Shown here piece by piece: positions 46,755-55,271 of a stretch of DNA of 64,000 nucleotides. Source of the DNA: Bordetella genomosp. 10 (GTDB lineage Bacteria > Pseudomonadota > Gammaproteobacteria > Burkholderiales > Burkholderiaceae_B); contig NZ_NEVM01000002.1 in NCBI RefSeq assembly GCF_002261225.1, forward strand, positions 868,001 to 932,000, in the 5' to 3' direction. The notes below the pieces were generated by a model that saw nothing but the letters and a program-made list of their open reading frames with translations, was not told the origin of the DNA and made no database searches. Each line of letters opens with the position of its first letter. Position 1 is the first letter of the stretch. A program made the position numbers and the translations under genes.

Positions 46755-48515
46755 ATGAATTCAGCCTCCATTCAGGCAAGGGGCGGCGACGCGGGCCCGG
46801 CGCGGCCCGGCGCGTGGGCCTTGATCAAACCGTACTGGTTTTCCGAGGAGCGCCACCGCGCGCGCGGCATGCTTTTGCTGGTGGTGCTGCTGAACCTCGG
46901 CATCGTGTACGTCAACGTCCGCATCAATACGTGGTTCGCCAGCTTCTACGACGCCATCGAGAAGCACAATTTCCCCGCCTTCAAGCACCTGCTGCTGGTG
47001 TTCACCGTGCTGGCGTTCCTGTTCATTTTCATGTCCACGGCGCAGATCTACGTGCGGCAGGGGCTGGAGTTCCGCTGGCGGCAATGGCTGACGGACGTCT
47101 ACCTGGCGCGCTGGCTGCGCGGCGACACCTACTATCGCCTGGAACGCGACCATACCTTCGACAACCCCGACCAGCGTATCGCCGAGGACCTGCGCAGCCT
47201 CGCCTCCAACACGCTGGCCCTGTCGCTGGACCTGCTGTCCACGGTGGTCACCTTCTTTTCCTTCGTCACCATCCTCTGGATCCTGTCCGGAACCCTCAGC
47301 TTCACCTTGTTCGGCCATGGCGTGGGCATTCCCGGCTACATGGTCTGGGTGGCCATCCTGTATGCCGTCGCCGGCTCGTGGATCATCCAGAAGGTCAGCG
47401 GCGGACTGGTCGGCGTCAACTACAGGCAGCAGCGCGTGGAGGCGGATTTTCGCGTGCTGCTGGTGCGGCTGCGCCAGAACGCGGAGCAGATCGCCTTCTA
47501 CGAAGGCGGCGCCATCGAAGGCGCCCGCGCGCGCGTGGCCTTCGGCGCCATCCGCGCCAACTGGCGCGAAGTCATGCGCTACACCAAGCGCCTGATGCTG
47601 GCCAGCTCCATCTACGGCCAGGCGGCGCTGATCTTCCCCATGATGGCGGCCGCGCCGCGCTATTTCGCCGGCGCCTTCACCATCGGGGTGCTCATGCGGC
47701 TGAACGACGCCTTCGGCCAGGTCAGCAACGCCTGTTCGTGGTTCATCAACAGTTATTCGACGCTGGCCGACTGGCGCGCCACGGTGAACCGTCTGCGCGA
47801 ATTCAGTTGGCGTCTGGACGAGCCGGAAGCCAGCGGGCTGCGGCTTGCCGCCGGCGCCGAGGTGCGCGCGTCCGGCCTGCGGGTCAACCGGCCCGACGGC
47901 CGCCCGCTCGCCGTGCCGGGGGACTTCGCCATCCAATCGGGAGAGCGCTGGCTGGTGCGCGGGCCGTCCGGCAGCGGCAAGAGCACGCTGCTGCGGACGC
48001 TGGCGGGGCTGTGGCCCTATGCCGACGGCGAGGTCACCATGCCCGGGCGCGGCGGGGCGGGGCAGTCGCGGCTGGCGCTGTTCCTGCCGCAGGTCAGCTA
48101 TGTGCCGGACGGCGAGTTCAAGGATGCGCTGTGCTATCCCGACCACGCCCAGGACCACGACGACGCCGAGTGCGCGCGCGTCTTGCGCGACTGCCGGCTG
48201 GAGGACTACGTGGAGCTGCTGCACGCCCGCGATGCCTGGAGCCAGCGCCTGTCGCCCGGCGAGAAGCAGCGCCTGTCGTTCGCGCGCGCCTTGCTGCTCA
48301 AGCCGGCGTACCTGTTCCTGGACGAGGCGACGTCCTCGCTCGACGGCGATATGGAAAGCGAGCTGTACCAGGCGCTGGTGCGGCAACTGCCGGAGACCGC
48401 CATCGTCAGCGTGGCGCATCGCGATGCGCTGGCGCGCTTCCATACGCATGAACTGCGCGTGGGGCCGCGGGCCGGCGTGGGCGATCCGGCGGGAATGGCG
48501 CACGCCGTGGCGTGA
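46755..48515 (+). CDS. SbmA/YddA-like ABC transporter (membrane domain plus ATPase)
   Basis: A 586-residue half-transporter. Six helices in residues about 35-330 form an ABC_membrane_2-type domain (YVNVRINTWFASFYDAIEKHNF and FRWRQWLTDVYLARWLRG), and the C-terminal ATPase has Walker A GPSGSGKS, a degenerate signature LSPGEKQRLSFARA and Walker B YLFLDEATSSLD. The class includes YddA and BacA-like peptide or vitamin transporters. The protein probably works as a homodimer. It follows the PhyH gene by 54 bases. Confidence 0.87.
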   Translation: MNSASIQARGGDAGPARPGAWALIKPYWFSEERHRARGMLLLVVLLNLGIVYVNVRINTWFASFYDAIEKHNFPAFKHLLLVFTVLAFLFIFMSTAQIYVRQGLEFRWRQWLTDVYLARWLRGDTYYRLERDHTFDNPDQRIAEDLRSLASNTLALSLDLLSTVVTFFSFVTILWILSGTLSFTLFGHGVGIPGYMVWVAILYAVAGSWIIQKVSGGLVGVNYRQQRVEADFRVLLVRLRQNAEQIAFYEGGAIEGARARVAFGAIRANWREVMRYTKRLMLASSIYGQAALIFPMMAAAPRYFAGAFTIGVLMRLNDAFGQVSNACSWFINSYSTLADWRATVNRLREFSWRLDEPEASGLRLAAGAEVRASGLRVNRPDGRPLAVPGDFAIQSGERWLVRGPSGSGKSTLLRTLAGLWPYADGEVTMPGRGGAGQSRLALFLPQVSYVPDGEFKDALCYPDHAQDHDDAECARVLRDCRLEDYVELLHARDAWSQRLSPGEKQRLSFARALLLKPAYLFLDEATSSLDGDMESELYQALVRQLPETAIVSVAHRDALARFHTHELRVGPRAGVGDPAGMAHAVA

Positions 48516-48693
48516 AAGGAACGGCAAAGGGCGGCGGGTAGGCGGGGCCGCGCGTGGGGCGGGCAAGGAACGGCGGCGGGGGCTGCCGCTACTTAGCTAC
48601 GTTATCCAAAACAAGCATGACGTCAGGCAAAAGAAGAATCCCGGGGCAGCGCGGCAACGGTTGCTAAACTCGATTGCCGCGTCACCAACGCCC

Positions 48694-51342
48694 ATGCCCA
48701 TGAACCTGCCAGGCCCCAAGCGGAAGCGGTTGCCGCTCATTCTCGTCCTTGTCCGCCTGGGTGTTTGCCTGCGTATTTGCCTCTTCGCCTGCTTCACCGC
48801 TTGCCTGGGCTTGTCTGTGCATGCGTCCATGGCGCATGCGTCCGCTGACCGCGGTGAGATCGTGACCGTTGCGGCGCGCGGCGGCGAGGCGTCCTTGCTC
48901 GCACGCAACGATGCCATGGCCGCGCCGGCGGCGCACGAGGCGGCGGCCGTTCCGGCGCCGAACGCCGCCGTTCCCGTCCCGGTCATGAACGGTCCCGGAC
49001 CGCTGCGGGACCAGGCCATTCCGGTGGCGGTGTTCTGGCGCGAGATCTTTCCGGCCATGCTGCTGGTGCTGGCCTTCGCGGTGGTGCTGTCGCTGGCCTA
49101 CGTGCAGTTGCGGCGCGAAGTCGCGCGCCGGCGCGCCGCGGAATTGCGCCTGGAGGCCGCGCGCGACCTGGCCGACAGCGCCTCGCTGGCCAAGGCGTCC
49201 TTCTTCGCCACCATGAGCCATGAGATCCGCACGCCGCTCAGCGGCATCATCGGCATGCTGGACCTGCTGCGGCGCGGGGCGATGGACGACGACCAGCGCC
49301 AGATGATGGCCGCGGTGGACACCGCCGCCAATGCCTTGCTGCAGATCCTCGACGACGTGCTGGATTTCTCCAAGGCCGAGGCCAACCGCATGAGTCTGGA
49401 GTCCGTGCCCGTCGATTTGCGGGCCATGGTCCATAGCGTGGTCATGGTGATCGGCGAGCCGGCGCGGCGCCGCGGCGTGCGCACGATGCTGCGCGTCGAT
49501 CCCAACGTCGGCAGCGAGGTGCGGGGCGATCCGCTGCGCATCCGGCAGATCCTGTCCAACCTCATGAGCAACGCGGCCAAGTTCACCCACCAGGGGCAGG
49601 TGACGCTGGCGGTGTCGGTGGATCGCAGCGGCGCCGGCGAGCAATGGCTGCGGTTCAGCGTCAGCGATACCGGCATCGGCATTCCCCACGCCAAGCTGGC
49701 GCAGGTCATGGCGCCTTATCGCCAGGCCGATGGCGCCACCAGCCGGCGCTATGGCGGCACGGGCCTGGGACTGTCGGTGTGCAGCCGGCTGGCCGCGCTG
49801 ATGGGCGGCGCCATCACCTTGAACAGCATGCCGGGGCGCGGGACCACGGCCACGTTCACCTGCCGCTTCGCGGTGACCGCCGGTCCGCCGGCGCCGGCGG
49901 TCGCGTTGGAGCTGGATATCGACAGCATCGCCAACCGCGTGGACAGGCCGCCTCGGCGTCATCAAGTGGTCGCGGCGCGCGCCGGCGCCGGGGCCAGGGC
50001 GCATGCCGGGCCTGGGACGTTGGGGCAGGGGACGCTGGGGCAGGGGATGCCGGGCCAGGCGACGCCGCGGCCGGGGCTCGCGTTGGCCGCGCCCGTGAGA
50101 GGCGGCGAGCCTGGGGCCGGCGCCGACAATGCCGAGGCCGGCGCGGCGCGATCAACGGGTATGGCGTTGTCGGCTGGCGTTGCGCCATCGGCGGGTGCGA
50201 AGTCGTCGACCGGTGCGGCGTCCTTCAACGATGCGGTGTCGTCGGTCAACGCGACCTCATCGGCCGGTGCCGCGTCATCGGCTGACGCGACTGCATCGGC
50301 TGGTGTAGCGTCATCGACCGGCACGATGCCATCGGTTGGCGCGGCATCGGCGACCGGCGTGGCGGCGGGCGGCGTGCCTCGCATCCTGGTGGTGGATGAC
50401 CATGCGATCAATCGCGAAGTGGTGCGGCGCCAGTTGGTGGCATTGGGGTATGCCTGCGACGTGAAGGAGGACGCGCCATCGGCGCTGGCGGCCTTGCGGC
50501 ACGGCGGCTACGCGCTGCTGCTGACCGATTGCCAGATGCCGCCGATGAACGGCGGCGAATTGGCGCGTGCCTGGCGCGACATCGAGGCATCGCGTGGCGC
50601 GAAACAACGCATGCCCATCGTGGCCATGACCGCGACGGCCGAGCGGGCCTTGCCCGCCGCCGCGATCTGCGAGGCGATCGATGCCTGCCTGTACAAGCCG
50701 GTAAAACTGGACGCCTTGCGCGAAATGCTGACGGAATGGGTGCCGGCGCCGGTTGGGCTTTCCGGCGCCGCGCCTGCGTCGAACGCATCGAATTCATCGG
50801 ACGCATCGAATGTATCGAATGTATCGGGCGCGTCAGGCGCGTCGAGCGGGCCAGGTGGGTCGGGCGTAGCGGGTGGATCGAACACAGAGGCGTCGGGCGC
50901 ATCGAGTGCGCCAGGCTCCTCAGCCACATCAGGCGCCGGCGGGGCGGCGTCGGCCGCCGGGGCCGCGCCGTTGCAGGGGCTGGATCTCGATGGCTTGCGG
51001 GCGCAGTTCGGCGATGCCTTGGCGGCGCGGCGATTCGCGCTGCAGTCCTTGCAACTGTTGCGCGACGACCTGGCGCAGGCGCGCGGTCCCTTGTGCGCGC
51101 AGTTCTATGGCCAGGTGGCGCGCTGGCTGCACCGCAGCGTGGGGGCGCTGAGCATGCTGGGGCATTGGCCCGTGGTCGCCGATTGCACCCAGTTGGAGAA
51201 AGCTATGGAGCAGGCCATCGCCGAACCGGACAAGGCCGCGGACCGCGCCGAATTGCTGTCTCGCCTGGCGGCGGTGCTGCGCGACTTCGAGGACACCTTG
51301 CGGGAAATCGAACGGGAATTGCATACCCGGACGCCGGCCTGA
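48694..51342 (+). CDS. Hybrid sensor histidine kinase (BvgS-like core, no Venus-flytrap domains) with repeat linkers
   Basis: An 882-residue hybrid kinase. A first membrane helix (about 14-40) and a short, Ala-rich periplasmic part of about 70 residues precede a second helix (about 112-132). HisKA has His176 in SHEIRTPLSG, then a HATPase with DTGIGIP and GGTGLGLSV. A low-complexity linker (484-555) of hexapeptide repeats leads to a receiver with Asp568/569, phospho-Asp612 and Lys668. A second linker (695-730) of tripeptide repeats leads to an HPt domain with His813 in LHRSVGA. BvgS has the same His-Asp-His core but with two Venus-flytrap and a PAS domain, absent here. No response-regulator gene is adjacent. 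Confidence 0.9.
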   Translation: MPMNLPGPKRKRLPLILVLVRLGVCLRICLFACFTACLGLSVHASMAHASADRGEIVTVAARGGEASLLARNDAMAAPAAHEAAAVPAPNAAVPVPVMNGPGPLRDQAIPVAVFWREIFPAMLLVLAFAVVLSLAYVQLRREVARRRAAELRLEAARDLADSASLAKASFFATMSHEIRTPLSGIIGMLDLLRRGAMDDDQRQMMAAVDTAANALLQILDDVLDFSKAEANRMSLESVPVDLRAMVHSVVMVIGEPARRRGVRTMLRVDPNVGSEVRGDPLRIRQILSNLMSNAAKFTHQGQVTLAVSVDRSGAGEQWLRFSVSDTGIGIPHAKLAQVMAPYRQADGATSRRYGGTGLGLSVCSRLAALMGGAITLNSMPGRGTTATFTCRFAVTAGPPAPAVALELDIDSIANRVDRPPRRHQVVAARAGAGARAHAGPGTLGQGTLGQGMPGQATPRPGLALAAPVRGGEPGAGADNAEAGAARSTGMALSAGVAPSAGAKSSTGAASFNDAVSSVNATSSAGAASSADATASAGVASSTGTMPSVGAASATGVAAGGVPRILVVDDHAINREVVRRQLVALGYACDVKEDAPSALAALRHGGYALLLTDCQMPPMNGGELARAWRDIEASRGAKQRMPIVAMTATAERALPAAAICEAIDACLYKPVKLDALREMLTEWVPAPVGLSGAAPASNASNSSDASNVSNVSGASGASSGPGGSGVAGGSNTEASGASSAPGSSATSGAGGAASAAGAAPLQGLDLDGLRAQFGDALAARRFALQSLQLLRDDLAQARGPLCAQFYGQVARWLHRSVGALSMLGHWPVVADCTQLEKAMEQAIAEPDKAADRAELLSRLAAVLRDFEDTLREIERELHTRTPA
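50143..50358 (+). repeat. In-frame 18-bp minisatellite, 12 units, encoding hexapeptides
   Basis: Twelve consecutive 18-base units, each coding a degenerate hexapeptide of the form x-x-S-S-x-G (for example ATSSAG, AASSAD, VASSTG). Units vary in sequence but keep the period exactly. They make the linker between the kinase and receiver domains (residues 484-555). Because the unit is a multiple of three, copy-number change would alter only linker length. Confidence 0.8.
50776..50883 (+). repeat. In-frame 9-bp minisatellite, 12 units, encoding tripeptides
   Basis: Nine-base units such as GCATCGAAT and GTATCGAAT repeat twelve times, coding tripeptides ASN, SSD, VSN, VSG, ASG and so on (residues 695-730). 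They form the linker between receiver and HPt domains. Several neighbouring units are identical or differ at one base, so recent slippage is likely. Confidence 0.75.
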
Positions 51343-51385
51343 GCGCCTCAGGGACTAGCACCCGCCGCAGCGGCTTCCACCTGGT

Positions 51386-52777
51386 TTACAACCAGCTCGT
51401 ATCGCCCCAGGGACTGAGCAGGCCCGTCACCGAGGCGACCGATCCGTCGGGCAGGCGCACGGCGGAGCCGTTCAGCTCCACCTCGTGGTATTGCCGGTCG
51501 GCGCACAGCAGCCGCGCGCGCAGGCGGCGCGCGGCGTCCGGCTTGCCGGTGCTCTCCACCCACGCCAACAGCCGCGCCCGGTCGTCCTCGTGGACGTAGG
51601 ACAGCCATTGTTCGACCGTCGTATCCGGTTGGCAGGCCGGCCCGTAGGGCGAGGGGAAGTCCCCCAGCCAGATCACCCGCCGGGTATCCGGAAAGAACTC
51701 CCAGGCCAGGTGATGGCTGGTGCGCAGGGCCGACTGGAGCTGCTGCTTCCAGGCCACGGCTTCGCGCGTCGCGCGTTCCCGGTCGGCGCTGAGCGCGCCG
51801 AGCAGCAGGCTGAGCAGGGCGGCCGCGCCCAGGAACCCCTGTATCGCCACCAGGGGCACGCCGCCCGCTCCGCCATAGGGCCCCAACCCGCTCAGGGTGT
51901 ACGAGCCGGTGACGATGGCCAGCCCGGTGACCACCAGCGTGCAGCCCGCCTGGCCCCACGCCACCGCGACGAAGGCGAGGAACACGAGCGGCGCGTAGGT
52001 GAGGTCCGCGGCGGGCCGGCCCTGCCACAGCCAGTCCGACCATTGCTTGTTGAAGACCAGCGTGGTGCCGGCGAGCAGGGCGAAGGCGGCGGCCAGCCCC
52101 AGCCAGAGGTAGCGCAGGTCCTGCTCGGCGAAAGCCTGCGCGCGCCAGTTCGACCAGGCGACCACCAGCGGCGTGGCGATCAGGCAGCCGACGAAGGCGG
52201 CCTGCGTCCAGATATACCAATGCTGCGTGTCGATGCCGTGATCGACGGCGTGCAGCCCCTGGGCCACCAGCCAGCCCCCCGCCACCGAGGCGGCGGCCAG
52301 CGGCACGATGAACCACAGCACGCTGCCGACGCGCGCGAGGCTGCGCCGGTCCACCGTGCCCCAGCGCCAGACCGCGGCGACGGCGCCGCAGAGCGCCAGG
52401 TCGCCGGCGGCGAAGACGAGGGCCGCGGGCAGGCCGCGCTGGGCGACCAGGACGCCGCTGGCGACGTGCAGGGTGGCCGCCAACGCCATCCAGCCCGGCC
52501 AGCGGCGCGGGCAGCTCAGCATCAGCGCCGCCAGCAACAGGCCGGCGGGCGGCCACAGCAGGGTGGACATCGTCACCGCGTCGCGGTCGCGCATGCAGAG
52601 CACGGCCAGCAGCCCGTAGGCGAGCACGAAAGCGAAGCGGAGAAGGAAAGCGTTGCGCGCCACGTTGGTGGATGTTGGCGTCACGTGGGCGAAGATCGTG
52701 AGAGAAAAAAGCAAGATACCGAAGCGTTGCGCGCATGGCAAGCATCGGCGGCGCGACGATGCAGGATTCCAAAACAT
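51386..52777 (-). CDS. MASE1-PAS sensory protein without output domain
   Basis: A 463-residue protein. Eight or so membrane helices (about 20-335) look like a MASE1 sensor domain (LLWPPAGLLLAALM; GYAPLVFLAFVAVAWGQAG-like blocks). The C-terminal part (about 350-455) looks like a PAS domain, with WVESTGKPDAARRLRARL and GSVASVTGL. MASE1 proteins usually carry GGDEF, EAL or kinase domains; none follows. The start is uncertain: ATG at 52777 or GTG at 52684. It ends 43 bases from the hybrid kinase, facing it, and may pass a signal by protein contact, but this is inference. Confidence 0.78.
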   Translation of the reverse strand: MFWNPASSRRRCLPCAQRFGILLFSLTIFAHVTPTSTNVARNAFLLRFAFVLAYGLLAVLCMRDRDAVTMSTLLWPPAGLLLAALMLSCPRRWPGWMALAATLHVASGVLVAQRGLPAALVFAAGDLALCGAVAAVWRWGTVDRRSLARVGSVLWFIVPLAAASVAGGWLVAQGLHAVDHGIDTQHWYIWTQAAFVGCLIATPLVVAWSNWRAQAFAEQDLRYLWLGLAAAFALLAGTTLVFNKQWSDWLWQGRPAADLTYAPLVFLAFVAVAWGQAGCTLVVTGLAIVTGSYTLSGLGPYGGAGGVPLVAIQGFLGAAALLSLLLGALSADRERATREAVAWKQQLQSALRTSHHLAWEFFPDTRRVIWLGDFPSPYGPACQPDTTVEQWLSYVHEDDRARLLAWVESTGKPDAARRLRARLLCADRQYHEVELNGSAVRLPDGSVASVTGLLSPWGDTSWL

Positions 52778-52922
52778 CCTATGAAAGGGTGTTTATAGGC
52801 GGGGATGTTTGTTTATGGAACTTACAATGGCCGACCGGTACAGCGGCGCATTTCGCGGCGCCATGGCCGGTCCCGGGTTCCCATTCCACCGCCGGCGCCG
52901 CGCGGCGATATCCAAGGACGAC

Positions 52923-54770
52923 ATGCTGCATCCGACCCGATTCCTTTCCCCGGCCAGGCCGCCGTGCGCGGCCCGGGGGCGCATCGCGCGCGCGCTGGCG
53001 GCGCCCCTGGCGGCCGCGGTCCTGGCCGGCATGGCGGGCGGCCTGCCGGCGGCGCCGGCGCGGGCCGCGTCGCTGCCCGCCGTCGAGGCGCGCCACGGCA
53101 TGGTGGTCAGCTCGCAGGCGCTGGCGGCGCGCGTCGGGGTGGACATCCTCGAGCAGGGCGGCAACGCCATCGACGCCGCGGTGGCGGTGGGCTATGCGGA
53201 AGCCGTGGTCAATCCCTGCTGCGGCAATATCGGCGGCGGCGGGTTCATGACGCTGCACCTGGCGGACGGGCGCGATCGCTTCATCGATTTCCGCGAAACC
53301 GCGCCGGCGGCGGCGCGGCCGGATATGTACCAGGACGCCGGGGGACGGCTGGTTCCCGGCGCCAGCCTGTACGGTTATCGCGCCGTGGCGGTGCCGGGCA
53401 CGGTCCTGGGGCTGGACACGGCGCAGCGGCGCTACGGCCGGCTGACGCGCCTGCAGGTGATGGCGCCGGCCATCGCGCTGGCGCGCGACGGTTTCGTGCT
53501 CACGCGCGCCGATACCGACATTCTCGACGTCGGCGTGCGGCATTTTCGCCAGGACGCGGAAGCGGCGCGCATTTTCCTGCGTGCCGACGGCAGCCCCTTG
53601 CAGCCCGGCGACCGGCTGGTGCAGACGGACCTGGCCCGCACGCTGCAGGCGATTGCCGAGCAGGGGCCCGACGCCTTCTACCAGGGCCGCATTCCGGCGG
53701 CGGTCGAGGCCGCGTCGCGCGCCGGGGGCGGCGTGATCGCGGCGGCGGACTTCGCCGCCTATCGCGCGGCGGGCGTGGGCGATACGCCGCCGCTGCGCTG
53801 CGCCTATCGCGGCTACGTCTTCGTCTCGGCGCCGCCGCCGAGTTCCGGCGGCACGACGCTGTGCCAGATCCTCAACGTCCTTTCCGGCTATGACCTGCGG
53901 GCCATGGGCTACGGGTCGGCCCAATCGGTCCACGTCATGGCGGAGGCGATGCGCCATGCCTATCTGGACCGCAACATGCTGCTGGGCGATCCCGCCTTCG
54001 TCGACAACCCCCTGGCGCATCTGCTCAGCGCTTCGTACGCGGCGCGGATACGCGAGCGCATCGAGCCGGACCGTGCGACGCCGTCCGCCGCGCTGGCGCC
54101 GGGCGTGGCGCCGCACGAAAAGCCCGAGACCACGCATTATTCCGTCATCGACAAGGACGGCAACGCGGTGTCCACCACCTATACGATCAACGGCCGCTTC
54201 GGCGCCACGGTGATCGCGCCGGGCACGGGTTTCTTCCTCAACGACGAGATGGACGACTTCACCACCAAGGCCGGCGCCCGCAATCTGTTCGGCCTGGTGC
54301 AGGGCGAGCGCAACGCCATCGCGCCGGGCAAGCGGCCGCTGTCGTCGATGGCGCCCACGCTGGTGACCTGGCGCGGCAAGCCGTACATGGTGCTGGGCTC
54401 GCCGGGTGGATCGCGCATCATTACCATCATCCTGGAGACGGCGCTCAACATCATCGACTACGGCATGACGCCGCAGGAAGCGGTGGACGCGCCGCGCGTG
54501 CATCACCAATGGCTGCCCGATGAGATCTACTACGAGAAGTACGGCCTGTCGCCGGACACGCTGGCCGTGCTGCGCGGCATGGGCTACCGCATGGTCGAGC
54601 AAAGCCCGTGGGGCGCCGCCGCGCTGATCCTGGTGGGCCTGCCGGGCCTGAGCCACGCGCCGGCGTCGAGTTCGGGCAACGACGCGGGCGTCTCGGGGGC
54701 CGTGCGCGAAGGCTATCTGTACGGGGCCAACGACGCGCGGCGACCGGCGGGCGCGGCGATCGGTTATTGA
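52923..54770 (+). CDS. ggt: Gamma-glutamyltransferase
   Basis: A 615-residue periplasmic enzyme. The signal peptide is long (about residues 1-47), and SSQALAARVGVDILEQGGNAIDAAVAVGY is the family opening. The autoprocessing nucleophile is Thr403 in the run ETTHYSVIDKDGNAVSTTYT; GSPGGSRIITIILETALN is also conserved. The precursor cuts itself before Thr403 into two subunits. It cleaves glutathione and transfers gamma-glutamyl groups. The start at 52923 is preferred because AAGGACG precedes it. The 145-base gap upstream holds AAACATCC and GGATGTTT arms 23 bases apart. Confidence 0.93.
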   Translation: MLHPTRFLSPARPPCAARGRIARALAAPLAAAVLAGMAGGLPAAPARAASLPAVEARHGMVVSSQALAARVGVDILEQGGNAIDAAVAVGYAEAVVNPCCGNIGGGGFMTLHLADGRDRFIDFRETAPAAARPDMYQDAGGRLVPGASLYGYRAVAVPGTVLGLDTAQRRYGRLTRLQVMAPAIALARDGFVLTRADTDILDVGVRHFRQDAEAARIFLRADGSPLQPGDRLVQTDLARTLQAIAEQGPDAFYQGRIPAAVEAASRAGGGVIAAADFAAYRAAGVGDTPPLRCAYRGYVFVSAPPPSSGGTTLCQILNVLSGYDLRAMGYGSAQSVHVMAEAMRHAYLDRNMLLGDPAFVDNPLAHLLSASYAARIRERIEPDRATPSAALAPGVAPHEKPETTHYSVIDKDGNAVSTTYTINGRFGATVIAPGTGFFLNDEMDDFTTKAGARNLFGLVQGERNAIAPGKRPLSSMAPTLVTWRGKPYMVLGSPGGSRIITIILETALNIIDYGMTPQEAVDAPRVHHQWLPDEIYYEKYGLSPDTLAVLRGMGYRMVEQSPWGAAALILVGLPGLSHAPASSSGNDAGVSGAVREGYLYGANDARRPAGAAIGY

Positions 54771-54808
54771 AATACAGAATTTGAAGTACGGGATTTGAAA
54801 TACAGGAT
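54767..54808 (+). repeat. 14-bp tandem repeat, three copies, at the ggt stop
   Basis: TTGAAATACAGAAT, TTGAAGTACGGGAT and TTGAAATACAGGAT follow each other without a gap, and a fourth partial copy TTGAA begins at 54809. The first unit carries the TGA of ggt. The block ends about 20 bases before the slyX ATG, so it forms nearly the whole leader between the two genes. Confidence 0.8.
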
Positions 54809-54828
54809 TTGAACCAGAGTACGGCCAC

Positions 54829-55050
54829 ATGGAAAACATTCAGGAATTGACGCGTCGCATCGACGAATTGGAAATCAAGGCATCGTTCGCCGACGACATG
54901 CTGGAGCAGCTCAACCAGGTCATCCTGCGCCAGCAGCGCGAGATCGACGGCCTGGCCCGCCAACTGGCGGACATGCGGCAGCAGGTGGACCAGGCCGGCA
55001 GCGGCACGACGCTGGCCAGCCTGCGCGACGAGATCCCGCCCCATTATTGA
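54829..55050 (+). CDS. slyX: SlyX family protein
   Basis: A 73-residue all-helical, coiled-coil-prone protein (LTRRIDELEIKASFADDMLEQLNQ and LRQQREIDGLARQLADMRQQV). The C-terminal IPPHY is the usual SlyX ending. Function is not firmly known. It follows ggt by 58 bases, nearly all of them the 14-bp tandem repeat. Confidence 0.88.
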   Translation: MENIQELTRRIDELEIKASFADDMLEQLNQVILRQQREIDGLARQLADMRQQVDQAGSGTTLASLRDEIPPHY

Positions 55051-55065
55051 AGATGGGCTCGACGT

Positions 55066-55101
55066 GTCGATGCTGTCGATGACGTTGATGGCGTTGATGG
55101 C
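55066..55101. repeat. 9-bp tandem repeat, four copies
   Basis: GTCGATGCT, GTCGATGAC, GTTGATGGC and GTTGATGGC follow each other between slyX and the SDR gene. The unit resembles the 9-bp units in the hybrid kinase only in length. No coding role is evident. Confidence 0.6.
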
Positions 55102-55271
55102 GCCCGCGAGCGAAGCCCGGTGTTTTCGTTCAAGACGCCCTTGAACGAGCCCGCCGCCGCGCCCGCTCCGCCGCCATCGGCATGCGCCCACGCGCCGGCG
55201 CCTTTTGCGTGTACGATCCCCTGCACGGCGGCGCTGCCGCACAGCGCGATACAACAACGGGTGGGCAGAGC

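Noticed and set aside
50143..50883. The kinase repeat blocks as a CRISPR array
   Set aside because: Units are degenerate, contiguous without spacers, and in frame with a protein; there are no cas genes.
49962..50927. Minus-strand open frames under the kinase linkers (Asp/Ala-rich, Pro/Arg-rich)
   Set aside because: They are antisense products of the minisatellites with no start signals; the plus-strand frame is continuous through all kinase domains.
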